NCBI RefSeq assembly: GCF_014648475.1
Contig: NZ_BMRE01000021.1
Location: forward strand, 1-64,000
Reading direction: 5' to 3'
Source of the DNA: Lentzea flava
GTDB lineage: Bacteria; Actinomycetota; Actinomycetes; Mycobacteriales; Pseudonocardiaceae
DNA: 64,000 bases
Shown here: positions 8,963 through 18,664 of the stretch, in pieces
How positions within the stretch are numbered: the first letter of the stretch is position 1
How the letters are laid out: each line of letters begins with the position of its first letter
Notes under the pieces: model-generated
The model's database searches: none
Told to the model about the DNA's origin: nothing
The model's input: the letters and a program-made list of their open reading frames with translations, nothing else
Made by a program: the position numbers and the translations under genes

Positions 8963-9957
8963 GTGGCACTGCTCGAAGTTCGTGACCTCACCGTCGTGTT
9001 CCAGCGCAAGGGCGAGGAGCCGTTCCGCGCCGTCGACGGCGTCAGCTTCGACGTCGAGCCCGGCCAGACCGTCGGTCTGGTGGGTGAGTCGGGCTGCGGC
9101 AAGTCCGTGACCTCGTTGGCGATCATGGGTCTGCTGCCCAAGCGCGGCGCCAAGATCACCGGCACCGTGCGGTACGACGGCACGGACCTCCTGAAGCTCT
9201 CCGACAAGGAGATGCGCGACCGCCGTGGCCGCGACCTCGGCATGGTCTTCCAGGACCCGCTGTCGTCGCTCAACCCCGTCGTCCCGATCGGCCTGCAGGT
9301 CACCGAGGTGCTCGAACGGCACCGCGGCATGCCCCGCAAGGAAGCCATGATCGAGGCGAAGGACCTGCTCGACAAGGTCGGCATCCCGGACCCGAACCGG
9401 CGGCTCAAGGAGTACCCGCACCAGCTCTCCGGCGGCATGCGGCAGCGCGCTTTGATCGCCATCGCGCTGGCGTGCCGGCCGAAGCTGCTGATCGCGGACG
9501 AGCCGACGACGGCGCTGGACGTGACGATCCAGGCCCAGATCCTGTCGCTGATGAAGGAACTGGTGCAGGACCTCGGTACCGCGCTCGTGATGATCACCCA
9601 CGACCTGGGTGTCGTCGCCGGCCTGTGCGACGAGGTCAACGTGCTGTACGGCGGCAAGGTGGTCGAGAAGGCCATGCGGCACAAGCTCTTCGCCGAGCCG
9701 CGCCACCCGTACACGCACGGCCTGCTGGCCTCGATCCCGCGCCTGGACGCGGCGCCCGGCGAGAAGCTCACGCCGATCAAGGGTTCCGTCGCCGACAACA
9801 TCCCGTGGTCGCAGGGCTGCGCGTTCGCACCCCGGTGCCCGAACGCGCTCGACGTCTGCGTTCAGGTCACGCCCGCGGAAGAAGACCAGCTGGGTCGCCT
9901 GCTCCGCTGCCACAACCCGGTGGTGCCGGGAACTCCCGCCGCCGAGGAGGTGCCGGT

Positions 9958-9961
<4 letters not shown>
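8963..9961 (+). CDS. peptide ABC transporter ATP-binding protein, DppD/OppD type
   Basis: 332-residue ABC ATPase. Walker A GESGCGKSV (near residue 40), Q-loop VFQDPLSSLNP, ABC signature LSGGMRQRALIA, Walker B LLIADEPTTALD and H-loop THDLG are all present. The C-terminus carries the oligopeptide-transporter extension with a Cys cluster (GCAFAPRCPNALDVC), which in relatives binds an iron-sulfur cluster. The stop overlaps the next ATPase start (ATGA). Confidence 0.95.
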
Positions 9962-11064
<1,103 letters not shown>

Positions 11065-11072
11065 GTCGATTC

Positions 11073-11096
11073 GGGGCCACCTTTCGAGGTGGCCCC
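11073..11096 (+). terminator. intrinsic terminator of the ABC importer operon
   Basis: Perfect 10-bp stem GGGGCCACCT/AGGTGGCCCC closed by a TTCG tetraloop, starting 8 nt after the stop codon and followed by GTTCGTTTC. Strong in-sequence evidence. Confidence 0.9.
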
Positions 11097-11132
11097 GTTC
11101 GTTTCTCCAGGGCCGTGCGCTGTCCTCGGTGG

Positions 11133-11714
11133 ATGGACAGTCGTGGGTCGATCCTGCTGAGGGCTGCGGAGATCGCGTCGATCGAAGGGCTCGAAGGGGT
11201 CACGATCGGGCGGCTCGCCGTCGAGCTCGGCATGAGCAAGAGCGGGGTGTTCTCGCACTTCGGTGCCAAGGAGGAGCTGCAGCTCGCCACGGTGCAGGCC
11301 GCCGCCGAGATCTTCTCGCGCGAGGTGGTCGTCGCCGGCGGGCCGCTGCTCGACCTGTGCGGGCGCTGGCTCGACTACTCGAAACGCCGGGTGTTCCCCG
11401 GCGGCTGCTTCTTCGTCGTGACGCGGTCCGAGTTCGCGGCCCGCCCCGGCCGCGTGCGCGACGCGTTGATGCTCTTCACCCTGCGCTGGGTCGCACTGCT
11501 GGAACGGCTCTGCGGAGACGCCCAGCTGGCGTTCGAGGTGGATGCCCTGCTGGTCGCCGCCGACCGCTTCGCCGTGCTCTACGACGACGCCTCGGCGTAC
11601 GAGAGAGTGCGGCTCGCGTTGCGCGCACGGATCGCCATGCCGACCGGGATCGAGATGAGCGTCGCCACGCCGAACGACAGCAGCATCGCGAGCCAGGCCT
11701 CGTCGACGATCTGA
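11133..11714 (+). CDS. TetR-family transcriptional regulator
   Basis: 193 residues, usual TetR length. The N-terminal helix-turn-helix is clear: ILLRAAEIASIEGLEGVTIG then LAVELGMSKSGVFSHFGAKE (about 7-50). The C-terminal ligand-binding domain resembles TetR_C proteins with GGCFFVV. The start is uncertain: ATG 11133 has GGTGG too close, and GTG 11115 (preceded by CCAGGG) is equally possible. The 3' end overlaps the convergent DedA gene by 136 nt, so either the last ~45 residues are truly double-coded or one frame is longer than the functional protein. Target unknown; DedA or the DUF4184 gene are positional candidates. Confidence 0.8.
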   Translation: MDSRGSILLRAAEIASIEGLEGVTIGRLAVELGMSKSGVFSHFGAKEELQLATVQAAAEIFSREVVVAGGPLLDLCGRWLDYSKRRVFPGGCFFVVTRSEFAARPGRVRDALMLFTLRWVALLERLCGDAQLAFEVDALLVAADRFAVLYDDASAYERVRLALRARIAMPTGIEMSVATPNDSSIASQASSTI

Positions 11715-12157
11715 CCGCCGATGTACCCGACGGTGGCGGGGTAGACGCTCCACAACGCCGACCCCGCGGCGGCGACCGGCACGAAGCGCCTGGCCGGCCA
11801 CTTCAGCGCACCCGCCAGCAGCGCTCCCACGATGCCGCCCGCCGGCAGGAACCGCGCCGCGATGAGGATGGTCTCGCCCTTGGACGCGAGCTGGTCGGCC
11901 GTCCACACGACCATGGCCCGCGCCTTGGCGTTCTTGTTGACCTTGTCGAGGGCCTTCATGCCCATGCGGCGGCCCGCGGTAAAGTTGATCATGTCGCTGG
12001 CCAGGCACCCGGCCGCGGCGACGAGCACCACCAGGTAGAGCGGAACCTCACCGGACGCGGCCAGGACGCCGGCGCCGATGAGCACGGCCTCCGTCGGTGC
12101 CAGCGGCACGACGGCGACCAGGAACAGCACGACGAGGCTGGCGGCTGTGGTGCTCAT
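11579..12157 (-). CDS. DedA-family (SNARE-associated/VTT domain) membrane protein
   Basis: 192-residue polytopic membrane protein with the DedA layout: N-terminal span with the acidic PLAPTEAVLIGAGVLA segment, AAAGCLASDMINFTAGRRMG, and the conserved amphipathic ILIAARFLPAGGIVGALLAG motif with the essential Arg. DedA proteins are implicated in lipid-carrier and phospholipid translocation and membrane homeostasis. The start ATG lies 8 nt after a TACGTT hexamer on the minus strand, consistent with a leaderless transcript. It overlaps the convergent TetR gene by 136 nt at its 3' end. Confidence 0.85.
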   Translation of the reverse strand: MSTTAASLVVLFLVAVVPLAPTEAVLIGAGVLAASGEVPLYLVVLVAAAGCLASDMINFTAGRRMGMKALDKVNKNAKARAMVVWTADQLASKGETILIAARFLPAGGIVGALLAGALKWPARRFVPVAAAGSALWSVYPATVGYIGGQIVDEAWLAMLLSFGVATLISIPVGMAIRARNASRTLSYAEASS

Positions 12158-12248
12158 GATCGGTGAACGTACGTGACCCAGATGAACAATCCCGACCTGG
12201 GTGTTTCTTCAGGGCACCCACAGGAACGAACTCGATCTACGCTTGGTC

Positions 12249-12944
12249 GTGCCGTTCACGCTCGCGCACCCGGTCGCGGTGCTCCCGCTGCGCCGTTTCC
12301 TGTGGTTCCCAGGACTGGTGGCGGGCGCGATGGCACCGGACCTCGGCTACTACGTCCCGGTCCTGCCGACCCACGACGTCGTCGGCGGATCCCTTGCCGC
12401 AGTGGTGTTGTTGCTGGTCGGACGCCTGCTGCTGCCCTCGGTGATGGCGCTGTCGCCCGAGTTCGTGCGGACGAGGGTGCCGCGCCCAGGAGGCTTCCGT
12501 CAGCCGTTCATGCGCGCGTTGTCCATTGTGGTCGGAGTGTTCACACACCTGCTGTGGGACGCCTTCACGCAGACCGACGGGTGGTTCGTTCGGCGGTGGG
12601 ACTGGCTGGACATCGCCGTCGTCGGTCCACATCGGCTCTACAACGTGATCGGGTACGTGTCATCTCTCGGCGGCGTCGCGCTGCTCGTCTGGATCGGTCT
12701 GGTTGCACCCAGGGGCAATGACTGGCCGTCACGCACCGGAATTTCCCGGTACCAGTTCCGGATCTTCATCGGCCTCGCGGCCGTCGTCGGCGCTGTGTGG
12801 TCGCTGTCCGATCCGGTCAGTCAGGTGAGCCTCTATGACTGGGTGCGAAGGCTGCTGCTTGGCGTGATCCAGGGCACATGCGCGGGACTGGCAGTTAACG
12901 CCGTTCTTTGGGGCATCGGTCAGTCACGAAATGACAAGCGCTGA
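12249..12944 (+). CDS. DUF4184-family membrane protein
   Basis: 231 residues. The start MPFTLAHPVAVLPLRR and following GAMAPDLGYY are the hallmark of DUF4184 proteins, which are polytopic and of unknown function; HLLWDAFTQ with conserved His/Asp resembles metal-dependent membrane hydrolases of that family. About six hydrophobic spans are visible. GTG 12249 is chosen over GTG 12201 because family members begin exactly here and a TACGCT -10 hexamer ends 5 nt before it, indicating leaderless transcription. A hairpin terminator directly follows the stop. Confidence 0.8.
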   Translation: MPFTLAHPVAVLPLRRFLWFPGLVAGAMAPDLGYYVPVLPTHDVVGGSLAAVVLLLVGRLLLPSVMALSPEFVRTRVPRPGGFRQPFMRALSIVVGVFTHLLWDAFTQTDGWFVRRWDWLDIAVVGPHRLYNVIGYVSSLGGVALLVWIGLVAPRGNDWPSRTGISRYQFRIFIGLAAVVGAVWSLSDPVSQVSLYDWVRRLLLGVIQGTCAGLAVNAVLWGIGQSRNDKR

Positions 12945-12974
12945 CCGATCACTTCGGGTGATCGGTTCTGTTTT
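12944..12974 (+). terminator. intrinsic terminator after DUF4184 gene
   Basis: Stem ACCGATCAC/GTGATCGGT with a TTCGG loop, beginning at the last base of the stop codon and followed by TCTGTTTT. Confidence 0.85.
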
Positions 12975-13098
12975 GTCACGCGTTCAATCGGCACATCTGT
13001 CGTTGACCTGCGCGTTCGGGCGTCATTAACCTCCGAGGTCCAATAGGAAAGCTTGTTTACCAATCCTTCGAGCCGCTGCCCACGCCCAGGAGGACGAA

Positions 13099-14670
13099 GT
13101 GATCAGAAAGCGCACCAAGGCGGGTGTCGCGTTAGCCCTGTTTGCCCTGGTCATACCCCAGATCGCAGGCTCGGGCACGGCAAACGCGGCTGACACCCTG
13201 CTGTCCGCCAACAAGCCCACCAAGGTCTCGTCCGTCGAGGCCGCCACCTTCGGCGGTGCCAACGCCGTCGACGGTGATCCGACCACTCGGTGGGCCAGCC
13301 TCGAAGGTCACGACCCGGAGTGGATCGCCGTCGACCTCGGCGGCACCGCCACCATCTCCCGGATCAAGCTCAACTGGGAGGTCGCGTACGCGTCGGAGTA
13401 CAAGATCCAGACGTCGAGCGACGGCTCCACGTGGAGCACCAAGAAGACGCTCTACAGCCAGAACGGCGGCATCGACGACATCGCCATCTCCACGAGCGGC
13501 CGGTGGGTGCGGATCTACGGCACCAAGCGCGGTACCCCGTACGGCTACTCGCTGTGGGAGATGGAGGTCTACGGCAGCATCAGCAACGGCGACACCACGC
13601 CGCCGACCGCGCCGAGCAACCTCACCAGCACCGGCACCACGTCGAGCTCGGTGAGTCTGCAGTGGACGGCCGCGACCGACAACGTCGGTGTGACCGGCTA
13701 CGAGGTGCTCCGCAACGGCAGCGTGGTCGGCACGACCACCGGCACCACGTTCACCGACACCGGCCTGGCGTCGGGCACGGCGTTCACCTACACGGTCAGG
13801 GCACGCGACCTGGCCGGGAACCTCTCGCCGGCGAGCAACGCGGTGCAGGTGACCACCCAGCCGGCCGGTCCCGGCGACACCATCACGGTCGTCGTCGCCG
13901 GTGACATCGCGTCGCTCACGAACTCCGAGCACTACGAGACCGCGAGGCTGATCGACCAGATCAAGCCGAACCACATCCTGACGGTCGGCGACAACCAGTA
14001 CGACAACGGCAAGCTCTCGGAGTTCCTGGCCCACTACGACAAGTCGTGGGGCAAGTACAAGAGCATCACGCACCCCGCGACCGGCAACCACGAGTGGTAC
14101 GACAACCTCAACGGCTACAAGGCGTACTTCGGGGCGCAGGCCTTCCCCGCGGGCAAGCCCTACTACAGCTGGGAAGCAGGCCAGTTCCACTTCGTCTCGG
14201 TCGACTCCGACCCGATGGACAACGACGGTTCGGACTCCACGCAGCTCAGCTGGCTCAAGACCGACCTGACCAACAACACCAAGCCCTGCGTCGTCGGCTA
14301 CATGCACCACCCGCGGTTCACCTCGGGCAAGTACGGCGACAACGCGAAGATGGCGCCGTACTGGAACGCGTTCGTGGACGCCAAGGCAGACCTCATGCTC
14401 GGTGGCCACAACCACCACTACGAGCGGCTCGCTCCGTTGAACAAGAGCGGTGTGGTCGACCAGACCAACGGCGTGAGGTCGGCGGTCGTCGGCATCGGCG
14501 GTGACTACCTCTACAAGGAGCGCACCGACCGCGTGGCGGGCGTCGAGAAGTACTTCTCCGACAGCCACGGCGTCATGAAGCTCACCCTGTCCGGCACCTC
14601 CTACTCGTGGGAGGTCATCGACACGGCCGGCACGGTGCGCGACAAGGCCGGTCCCTACAGCTGCAAGTGA
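13099..14670 (+). CDS. secreted F5/8C-FN3-calcineurin-like phosphoesterase
   Basis: 523 residues. The Sec signal peptide (RKRTK, hydrophobic core, cleavage near AQ/ANAA about residue 31) predicts export. Domains in order: an F5/8 type C (discoidin) carbohydrate/lipid-binding module (about 35-157, with DGDPTTRWAS and DPEWIAVDLG), a fibronectin type III module (about 163-253) and a metallophosphoesterase domain (about 257-520) with the metal-binding blocks GDI, GDNQYDNG, GNHEWYD, HHPRF and GGHNHHYERL. Likely an extracellular phosphatase or nucleotidase targeted to a surface glycan; the substrate is unknown. GTG start with AGGAGG about 6 nt upstream. Confidence 0.9.
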   Translation: MIRKRTKAGVALALFALVIPQIAGSGTANAADTLLSANKPTKVSSVEAATFGGANAVDGDPTTRWASLEGHDPEWIAVDLGGTATISRIKLNWEVAYASEYKIQTSSDGSTWSTKKTLYSQNGGIDDIAISTSGRWVRIYGTKRGTPYGYSLWEMEVYGSISNGDTTPPTAPSNLTSTGTTSSSVSLQWTAATDNVGVTGYEVLRNGSVVGTTTGTTFTDTGLASGTAFTYTVRARDLAGNLSPASNAVQVTTQPAGPGDTITVVVAGDIASLTNSEHYETARLIDQIKPNHILTVGDNQYDNGKLSEFLAHYDKSWGKYKSITHPATGNHEWYDNLNGYKAYFGAQAFPAGKPYYSWEAGQFHFVSVDSDPMDNDGSDSTQLSWLKTDLTNNTKPCVVGYMHHPRFTSGKYGDNAKMAPYWNAFVDAKADLMLGGHNHHYERLAPLNKSGVVDQTNGVRSAVVGIGGDYLYKERTDRVAGVEKYFSDSHGVMKLTLSGTSYSWEVIDTAGTVRDKAGPYSCK

Positions 14671-14699
14671 CCGGTTCTGGCTGTTGATCGGAGGCCGTC

Positions 14700-15833
14700 G
14701 TGTACATCGCAACCGCTAGACAAGCTCCCGCCGCGGGTGGCACCGGCAGGATCGCGGGGAACGTGCTCGCCCTGGGCGCGGTATCACTGCTCACGGACGT
14801 CTCCTCCGAGATGGTGACCGCGATCCTGCCGCTGTACCTGGTGCTGGGGCTGGGGTTCTCCCCGCTGCAGTTCGGTGTGCTCGACGGCATCTACACCGGT
14901 GTGACGGCACTGGTTCGAATCGTCGGCGGTCATGCGGCTGACCGCTGGCAACGGCGCAAGCTCGTGGCCGGACTGGGTTACGGAATCTCGGCGGTGGGCA
15001 AGCTCGGCCTGCTCGCCGCCGGGACCTCCGCCACCGCGATGGGGCTCGTGCTGGCGGGGGACAGGACGGGCAAGGGTTTGCGCACCGCGCCGAGGGACGC
15101 GCTCATCACCTTGAGCAGCGAGCCTTCGGCACTCGGACGCGCCTTCGGTGTTCATCGCGCCATGGACACCGTCGGCGCGTTCCTCGGCCCACTGGTGGCG
15201 TTCTGTCTCTTGTGGACGCTGCCGGCTCGCTACGACGTGGTGTTCGTGGTGAGCTTCTGCTTCGCCGCGGTCGGTGTTCTCGTTCTGGTGCTCTTCGTGC
15301 GGGATCACCGCGACGTGCTGCCACGTGTCGCGGTGTCGCTGCGAAGCGCTTTCGGTCTGCTGCGGTCCAGGCCGTTCCGGCGGGTCTGCCTGGTCGCGTG
15401 CGGGCTCGGGTTCCTGACGCTGGGCGACGGGTTCGTCTACCTGTTGCTGCAGAAGAAGCTCGAGGTCGACGTCGCCTACATCGCGTTGCTGCCCCTCGGC
15501 ACGGCGGGCGTGTACCTGCTCGCCGCCGTGCCGATGGGTGCGCTGGCCGACCGGGCCGGGCGGTGGCGGATGTTTCTCGCCGGCCACCTCGCGTTGCTCG
15601 GTGCCTACCTGCTGCTGATCGGTGGTTCCGGAATCGCTTTGCTGGTGGGGGTTCTGCTGTTGCACGGCCTGTTCTACGCGTGCACCGACGGCGTGCTGAT
15701 GGCCGTCGCCGGTCCGCTGGTCCCGGACGAGCTGCGCACGTCCGGTCTGGCCCTGCTCCAGACCGGCCAGGTGCTCGCGCGGGCGAGTTCCTCTGTCCTG
15801 TTCGGTGCGTTGTGGACGTGGTTCGCTTGGTGA
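14700..15833 (+). CDS. MFS transporter
   Basis: 377-residue major facilitator with about 11-12 hydrophobic spans. The N-terminal SLLTDVSSEMVTAILPLYL motif and DRTGKGLRTAPRDALI loop are typical of a widespread actinobacterial and proteobacterial MFS subgroup of unassigned substrate. GTG start has GGAGG about 7 nt upstream. The stop overlaps the start of the next gene (GTGA), so the two are coupled. Confidence 0.88.
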   Translation: MYIATARQAPAAGGTGRIAGNVLALGAVSLLTDVSSEMVTAILPLYLVLGLGFSPLQFGVLDGIYTGVTALVRIVGGHAADRWQRRKLVAGLGYGISAVGKLGLLAAGTSATAMGLVLAGDRTGKGLRTAPRDALITLSSEPSALGRAFGVHRAMDTVGAFLGPLVAFCLLWTLPARYDVVFVVSFCFAAVGVLVLVLFVRDHRDVLPRVAVSLRSAFGLLRSRPFRRVCLVACGLGFLTLGDGFVYLLLQKKLEVDVAYIALLPLGTAGVYLLAAVPMGALADRAGRWRMFLAGHLALLGAYLLLIGGSGIALLVGVLLLHGLFYACTDGVLMAVAGPLVPDELRTSGLALLQTGQVLARASSSVLFGALWTWFAW

Positions 15834-16783
15834 GGATCGTGCTCGTCATCGCCGCTGTGATCGTGCTGGGCGTGGGCGCCACCGCCTACGCCCTGCGTGC
15901 GCCGGACGAGGTTCCCGTCTCCGTCGCGGTCGAGCCGGGGCCGGTCGAGCTGACCGCGGGCCGGCTGCTGTTCGTGGACGACGCGAGCGGCAAGGTCGCG
16001 TCGGTCCCGATGTCGGACCCCGGTGGTCCCCGCCGGGTGAGTTCGTTGTCCTGCAAGCGGTTCTACACCGCGGCGAAGCAGGGACTGTGCCTCGCGGACC
16101 GGTCAGGCCCGTTCCCGGGATCCGTCTCGATCTTCGTCGACCAGTCGCTGACGGAGACGAACCGCATCGATGTCGCAGGCGTGCCGAACCGCGCGAAGCT
16201 GTCACCGGACGGGCGGATGGCGTCCTGGACGACGTTCGTCACCGGTGATTCATACGCGCAGACAGGCGGTTTCTCCACCCGCACGGGCATCTACGACCGC
16301 GAGACGCTCCTGTACCAGAGCAACCTGGAGACCACGCGGATCGTCGGCATGAAACGGGCCGAGGACATGAACTTCTGGGGCGTGACGTTCACCGAGGACG
16401 ACCGCTCCTACTACGCGACGATGTCCACGGGCGGCAAGACCTACCTGATCAACGGCGACGCGGTCGACATCGCCGCGAAGACGGTGCGGGAGAACGCCGA
16501 ATGCCCGTCGCTGTCCCCGGACGGCAAGCGCGTGGCGTTCAAGAAGCGCGTGCCCGGCGACGGCGCCCGGCCGTGGCGCGAGCACGTGCTGGACCTGACC
16601 ACGATGGTGGAAACGCCCCTGGCCGAGACGCGGGGGATCGACGACCAGGTGGTGTGGCTCGACAACGACACCATCGCCTACGGCCTGCCGGGCGAGGGCA
16701 TCTGGGCCGTGCAGGCGAACGGGGAGGGCGCGCCGCGGCAGCTGGTGCCGCACGCGTCCTCCCCGTCGCTCGTCAGCGGTTAG
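15830..16783 (+). CDS. membrane-anchored TolB-like/beta-propeller protein
   Basis: 317 residues. One N-terminal transmembrane anchor (VRIVLVIAAVIVLGVGATAYAL) is followed by an extracytoplasmic region with repeating propeller-like blades: RLLFVDDASGKVASVPM, AKLSPDGRMASWTTF, CPSLSPDGKRVAFKK and QVVWLDNDTIAYGLPGEGIWAV. The SPDG(K/R)xxxF blades are typical of TolB/WD40-like propellers. Role unknown; translational coupling to the MFS gene suggests a shared function. The 3' end overlaps convergent leuA by 11 nt. Confidence 0.75.
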   Translation: MRIVLVIAAVIVLGVGATAYALRAPDEVPVSVAVEPGPVELTAGRLLFVDDASGKVASVPMSDPGGPRRVSSLSCKRFYTAAKQGLCLADRSGPFPGSVSIFVDQSLTETNRIDVAGVPNRAKLSPDGRMASWTTFVTGDSYAQTGGFSTRTGIYDRETLLYQSNLETTRIVGMKRAEDMNFWGVTFTEDDRSYYATMSTGGKTYLINGDAVDIAAKTVRENAECPSLSPDGKRVAFKKRVPGDGARPWREHVLDLTTMVETPLAETRGIDDQVVWLDNDTIAYGLPGEGIWAVQANGEGAPRQLVPHASSPSLVSG

Positions 16784-18581
16784 CCCTGTTGACGGCGCTG
16801 ACGATCGCGCGGAACGAGGCGGCGACCGTGGAGCTGTCGATGCCGACACCCCACAGCACGCGGTCGCCCACCGCGCACTCGAGGTAGGCGGCCGCGCGGG
16901 CGTCGTCACCGGCGGACAGCGCGTGCTCGGCGTAGTCCAGCACCCGCACGTCGTAGCCCACCGACGCGAGCGCGTCGACGAACGCGGCGATCGGACCGTT
17001 GCCGGACCCCGTGATCTCCTGCTGCTCGCCGTCGATCAGCAGCGTCGCGGTGATCTCCTCGTGGCCGCTGCCGTCCGACGACGCGCGGTGCTTCAGCAGG
17101 TACAGCGGCACCTTGCCGTGGAGGTACTCCTCCGCGAACGCGTCCCACATCTCCTTCGGGTTGATCTCGCCGCCCTGCGTGTCGGTGACCTCCTGGATCA
17201 CCTTCGAGAACTCGATCTGCAGGCGCCGCGGCAGGTCCAGGTGGTGCTCCTGCTTCATCAGGTACGCCACGCCGCCCTTGCCGGACTGCGAGTTGACCCG
17301 GATGACGGCCTCGTAGTTGCGGCCGACGTCCTTCGGGTCGATCGGCAGGTACGGGACCTCCCACGGGAAGTCGTCGACGTGCTGACCGGCGTCCTTGGCG
17401 TCGGCCTCCAGCGCCTCGAAGCCCTTCTTGATCGCGTCCTGGTGGGAGCCGGAGAACGCGGTGAAGACCAGGTCGCCGCCGTACGGGTGCCGTTCGGGAA
17501 CGGGCAGCTGGTTGCAGTACTCGACGGTGCGGCGGATCTCGTCGATGTCGGAGAAGTCCAGCTGCGGGTCGATGCCCTGGCTGAACATGTTCATGGCCAG
17601 CGTGACCAGGCAGACGTTGCCGGTGCGCTCACCGTTGCCGAACAGGCACCCCTCGATGCGGTCGGCCCCGGCCAGATAGCCCAGCTCGGCGGCCGCGACA
17701 CCGGTGCCGCGGTCGTTGTGCGGGTGCAGGCTGAGGATGATCGACTCGCGGTGGGCCAGGTTCCTGCTCATCCACTCGATCGAGTCGGCGTAGACGTTCG
17801 GCGTGGCCATCTCGACGGTCGCCGGCAGGTTGATGATCAGCGGCTTCTCCGGGGTCGGCTGGATGACCTCGGTGACCGCGTTGCAGACCTCGAGCGCGTA
17901 GGTCAGCTCGGTGCCGGTGTACGACTCTGGGCTGTACTCGTAGCGGAAGTCGGTCTCCGGGTACTGCTTCTCCTGCTCCTTGGCGAACTTCGCGGCCTCG
18001 ACGGCGATCTTCTTGATGCCGGCCTTGTCGGAGCGGAAGACGACCCTGCGCTGGAGGATCGACGTCGAGTTGTAGAAGTGGACGATCGCCTTGTTCGCGC
18101 CGCGCAGGGACTCGAAGGTCCTCGCGATCAGCTCTTCCCGGCACTGGGTCAGCACCTGGATGGTCACGTCGTCCGGGATCGCGCCGTCCTCGATGATCTC
18201 CCGGACGAAGTCGAAGTCCGTTTGGCTCGCTGCCGGGAAGCCGACCTCGATCTCCTTGAAGCCCATCCGGACCAGGAGGTCGAACATCTTGCGCTTGCGG
18301 GCCGGGGACATCGGGTCGATCAGGGCCTGGTTGCCGTCACGCAGGTCTACTGCGCACCAGAGCGGGGCCTTTTCCACGCGTTTGGTCGGCCAGGTGCGGT
18401 CCGGTACGTCGATCACCTCTACCAGCTCGTGGAACGGGCGGTAGCGGTGGAACGGCATGCTGCTGCCTCGCTGGGGGTTCCAGGAAGGCTGGGACTGCGG
18501 GGCCGGGCGCGCCGGCTGGCGGATTCGGCTGCTACCGGAGGTGTAGGCGTCCGCTGAGGTGTAGGCGTCTGACGAGGACAT
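16773..18581 (-). CDS. leuA: 2-isopropylmalate synthase
   Basis: 602 residues, long-form LeuA as in mycobacteria: condenses acetyl-CoA with 2-ketoisovalerate, the first committed step of leucine synthesis. The N-terminal extension contains QPSWNPQRGSSMP as in M. tuberculosis LeuA. The TIM barrel carries LRDGNQALIDPM, GFPAASQTDFDF, the metal-binding HPHNDRGTGVAAAELG and GNGERTGNVCLVTL; the C-terminal LeuA dimer/allosteric domain follows (ending VSAVNRANR). The extreme N-terminus has a small duplication (DAYTSADAYTSG, an 18-nt unit twice). RBS AGGAG about 6 nt before ATG. The upstream leader peptide and hairpins indicate attenuation. Confidence 0.97.
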   Translation of the reverse strand: MSSSDAYTSADAYTSGSSRIRQPARPAPQSQPSWNPQRGSSMPFHRYRPFHELVEVIDVPDRTWPTKRVEKAPLWCAVDLRDGNQALIDPMSPARKRKMFDLLVRMGFKEIEVGFPAASQTDFDFVREIIEDGAIPDDVTIQVLTQCREELIARTFESLRGANKAIVHFYNSTSILQRRVVFRSDKAGIKKIAVEAAKFAKEQEKQYPETDFRYEYSPESYTGTELTYALEVCNAVTEVIQPTPEKPLIINLPATVEMATPNVYADSIEWMSRNLAHRESIILSLHPHNDRGTGVAAAELGYLAGADRIEGCLFGNGERTGNVCLVTLAMNMFSQGIDPQLDFSDIDEIRRTVEYCNQLPVPERHPYGGDLVFTAFSGSHQDAIKKGFEALEADAKDAGQHVDDFPWEVPYLPIDPKDVGRNYEAVIRVNSQSGKGGVAYLMKQEHHLDLPRRLQIEFSKVIQEVTDTQGGEINPKEMWDAFAEEYLHGKVPLYLLKHRASSDGSGHEEITATLLIDGEQQEITGSGNGPIAAFVDALASVGYDVRVLDYAEHALSAGDDARAAAYLECAVGDRVLWGVGIDSSTVAASFRAIVSAVNRANR

Positions 18582-18586
18582 TTCTT

Positions 18587-18612
18587 GCTCCTGCGGGTCG
18601 TGTTGGAACGAC
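18587..18612 (-). promoter_or_regulatory. hairpin immediately upstream of the leuA ribosome-binding site
   Basis: In the leuA leader RNA, GGTCGT-TCCAAC-ACGACC can form a stem ending just before CGCAGGAG, the leuA ribosome-binding site. Its position suits an attenuator or a translation-sequestering element acting with the upstream leader peptide. Structure and role are inferred, not tested. Confidence 0.45.
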
Positions 18613-18634
18613 CGGCGGCAACGCTGAATCCCGC

Positions 18635-18664
18635 GACGGGGGGCCGGTCTGATCAGACCCCGTC
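18635..18664 (-). promoter_or_regulatory. leuA attenuator stem-loops
   Basis: Two overlapping structures: the perfect 14-bp palindrome GGTCTGATCAGACC (18646-18659), which contains the leader stop codon TGA, and an outer GACGGGG/CCCCGTC pairing (18635-18641 with 18658-18664). They share bases, so only one can form fully at a time, as in ribosome-controlled attenuation. Mutual exclusion is inferred from the overlap. Confidence 0.5.
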
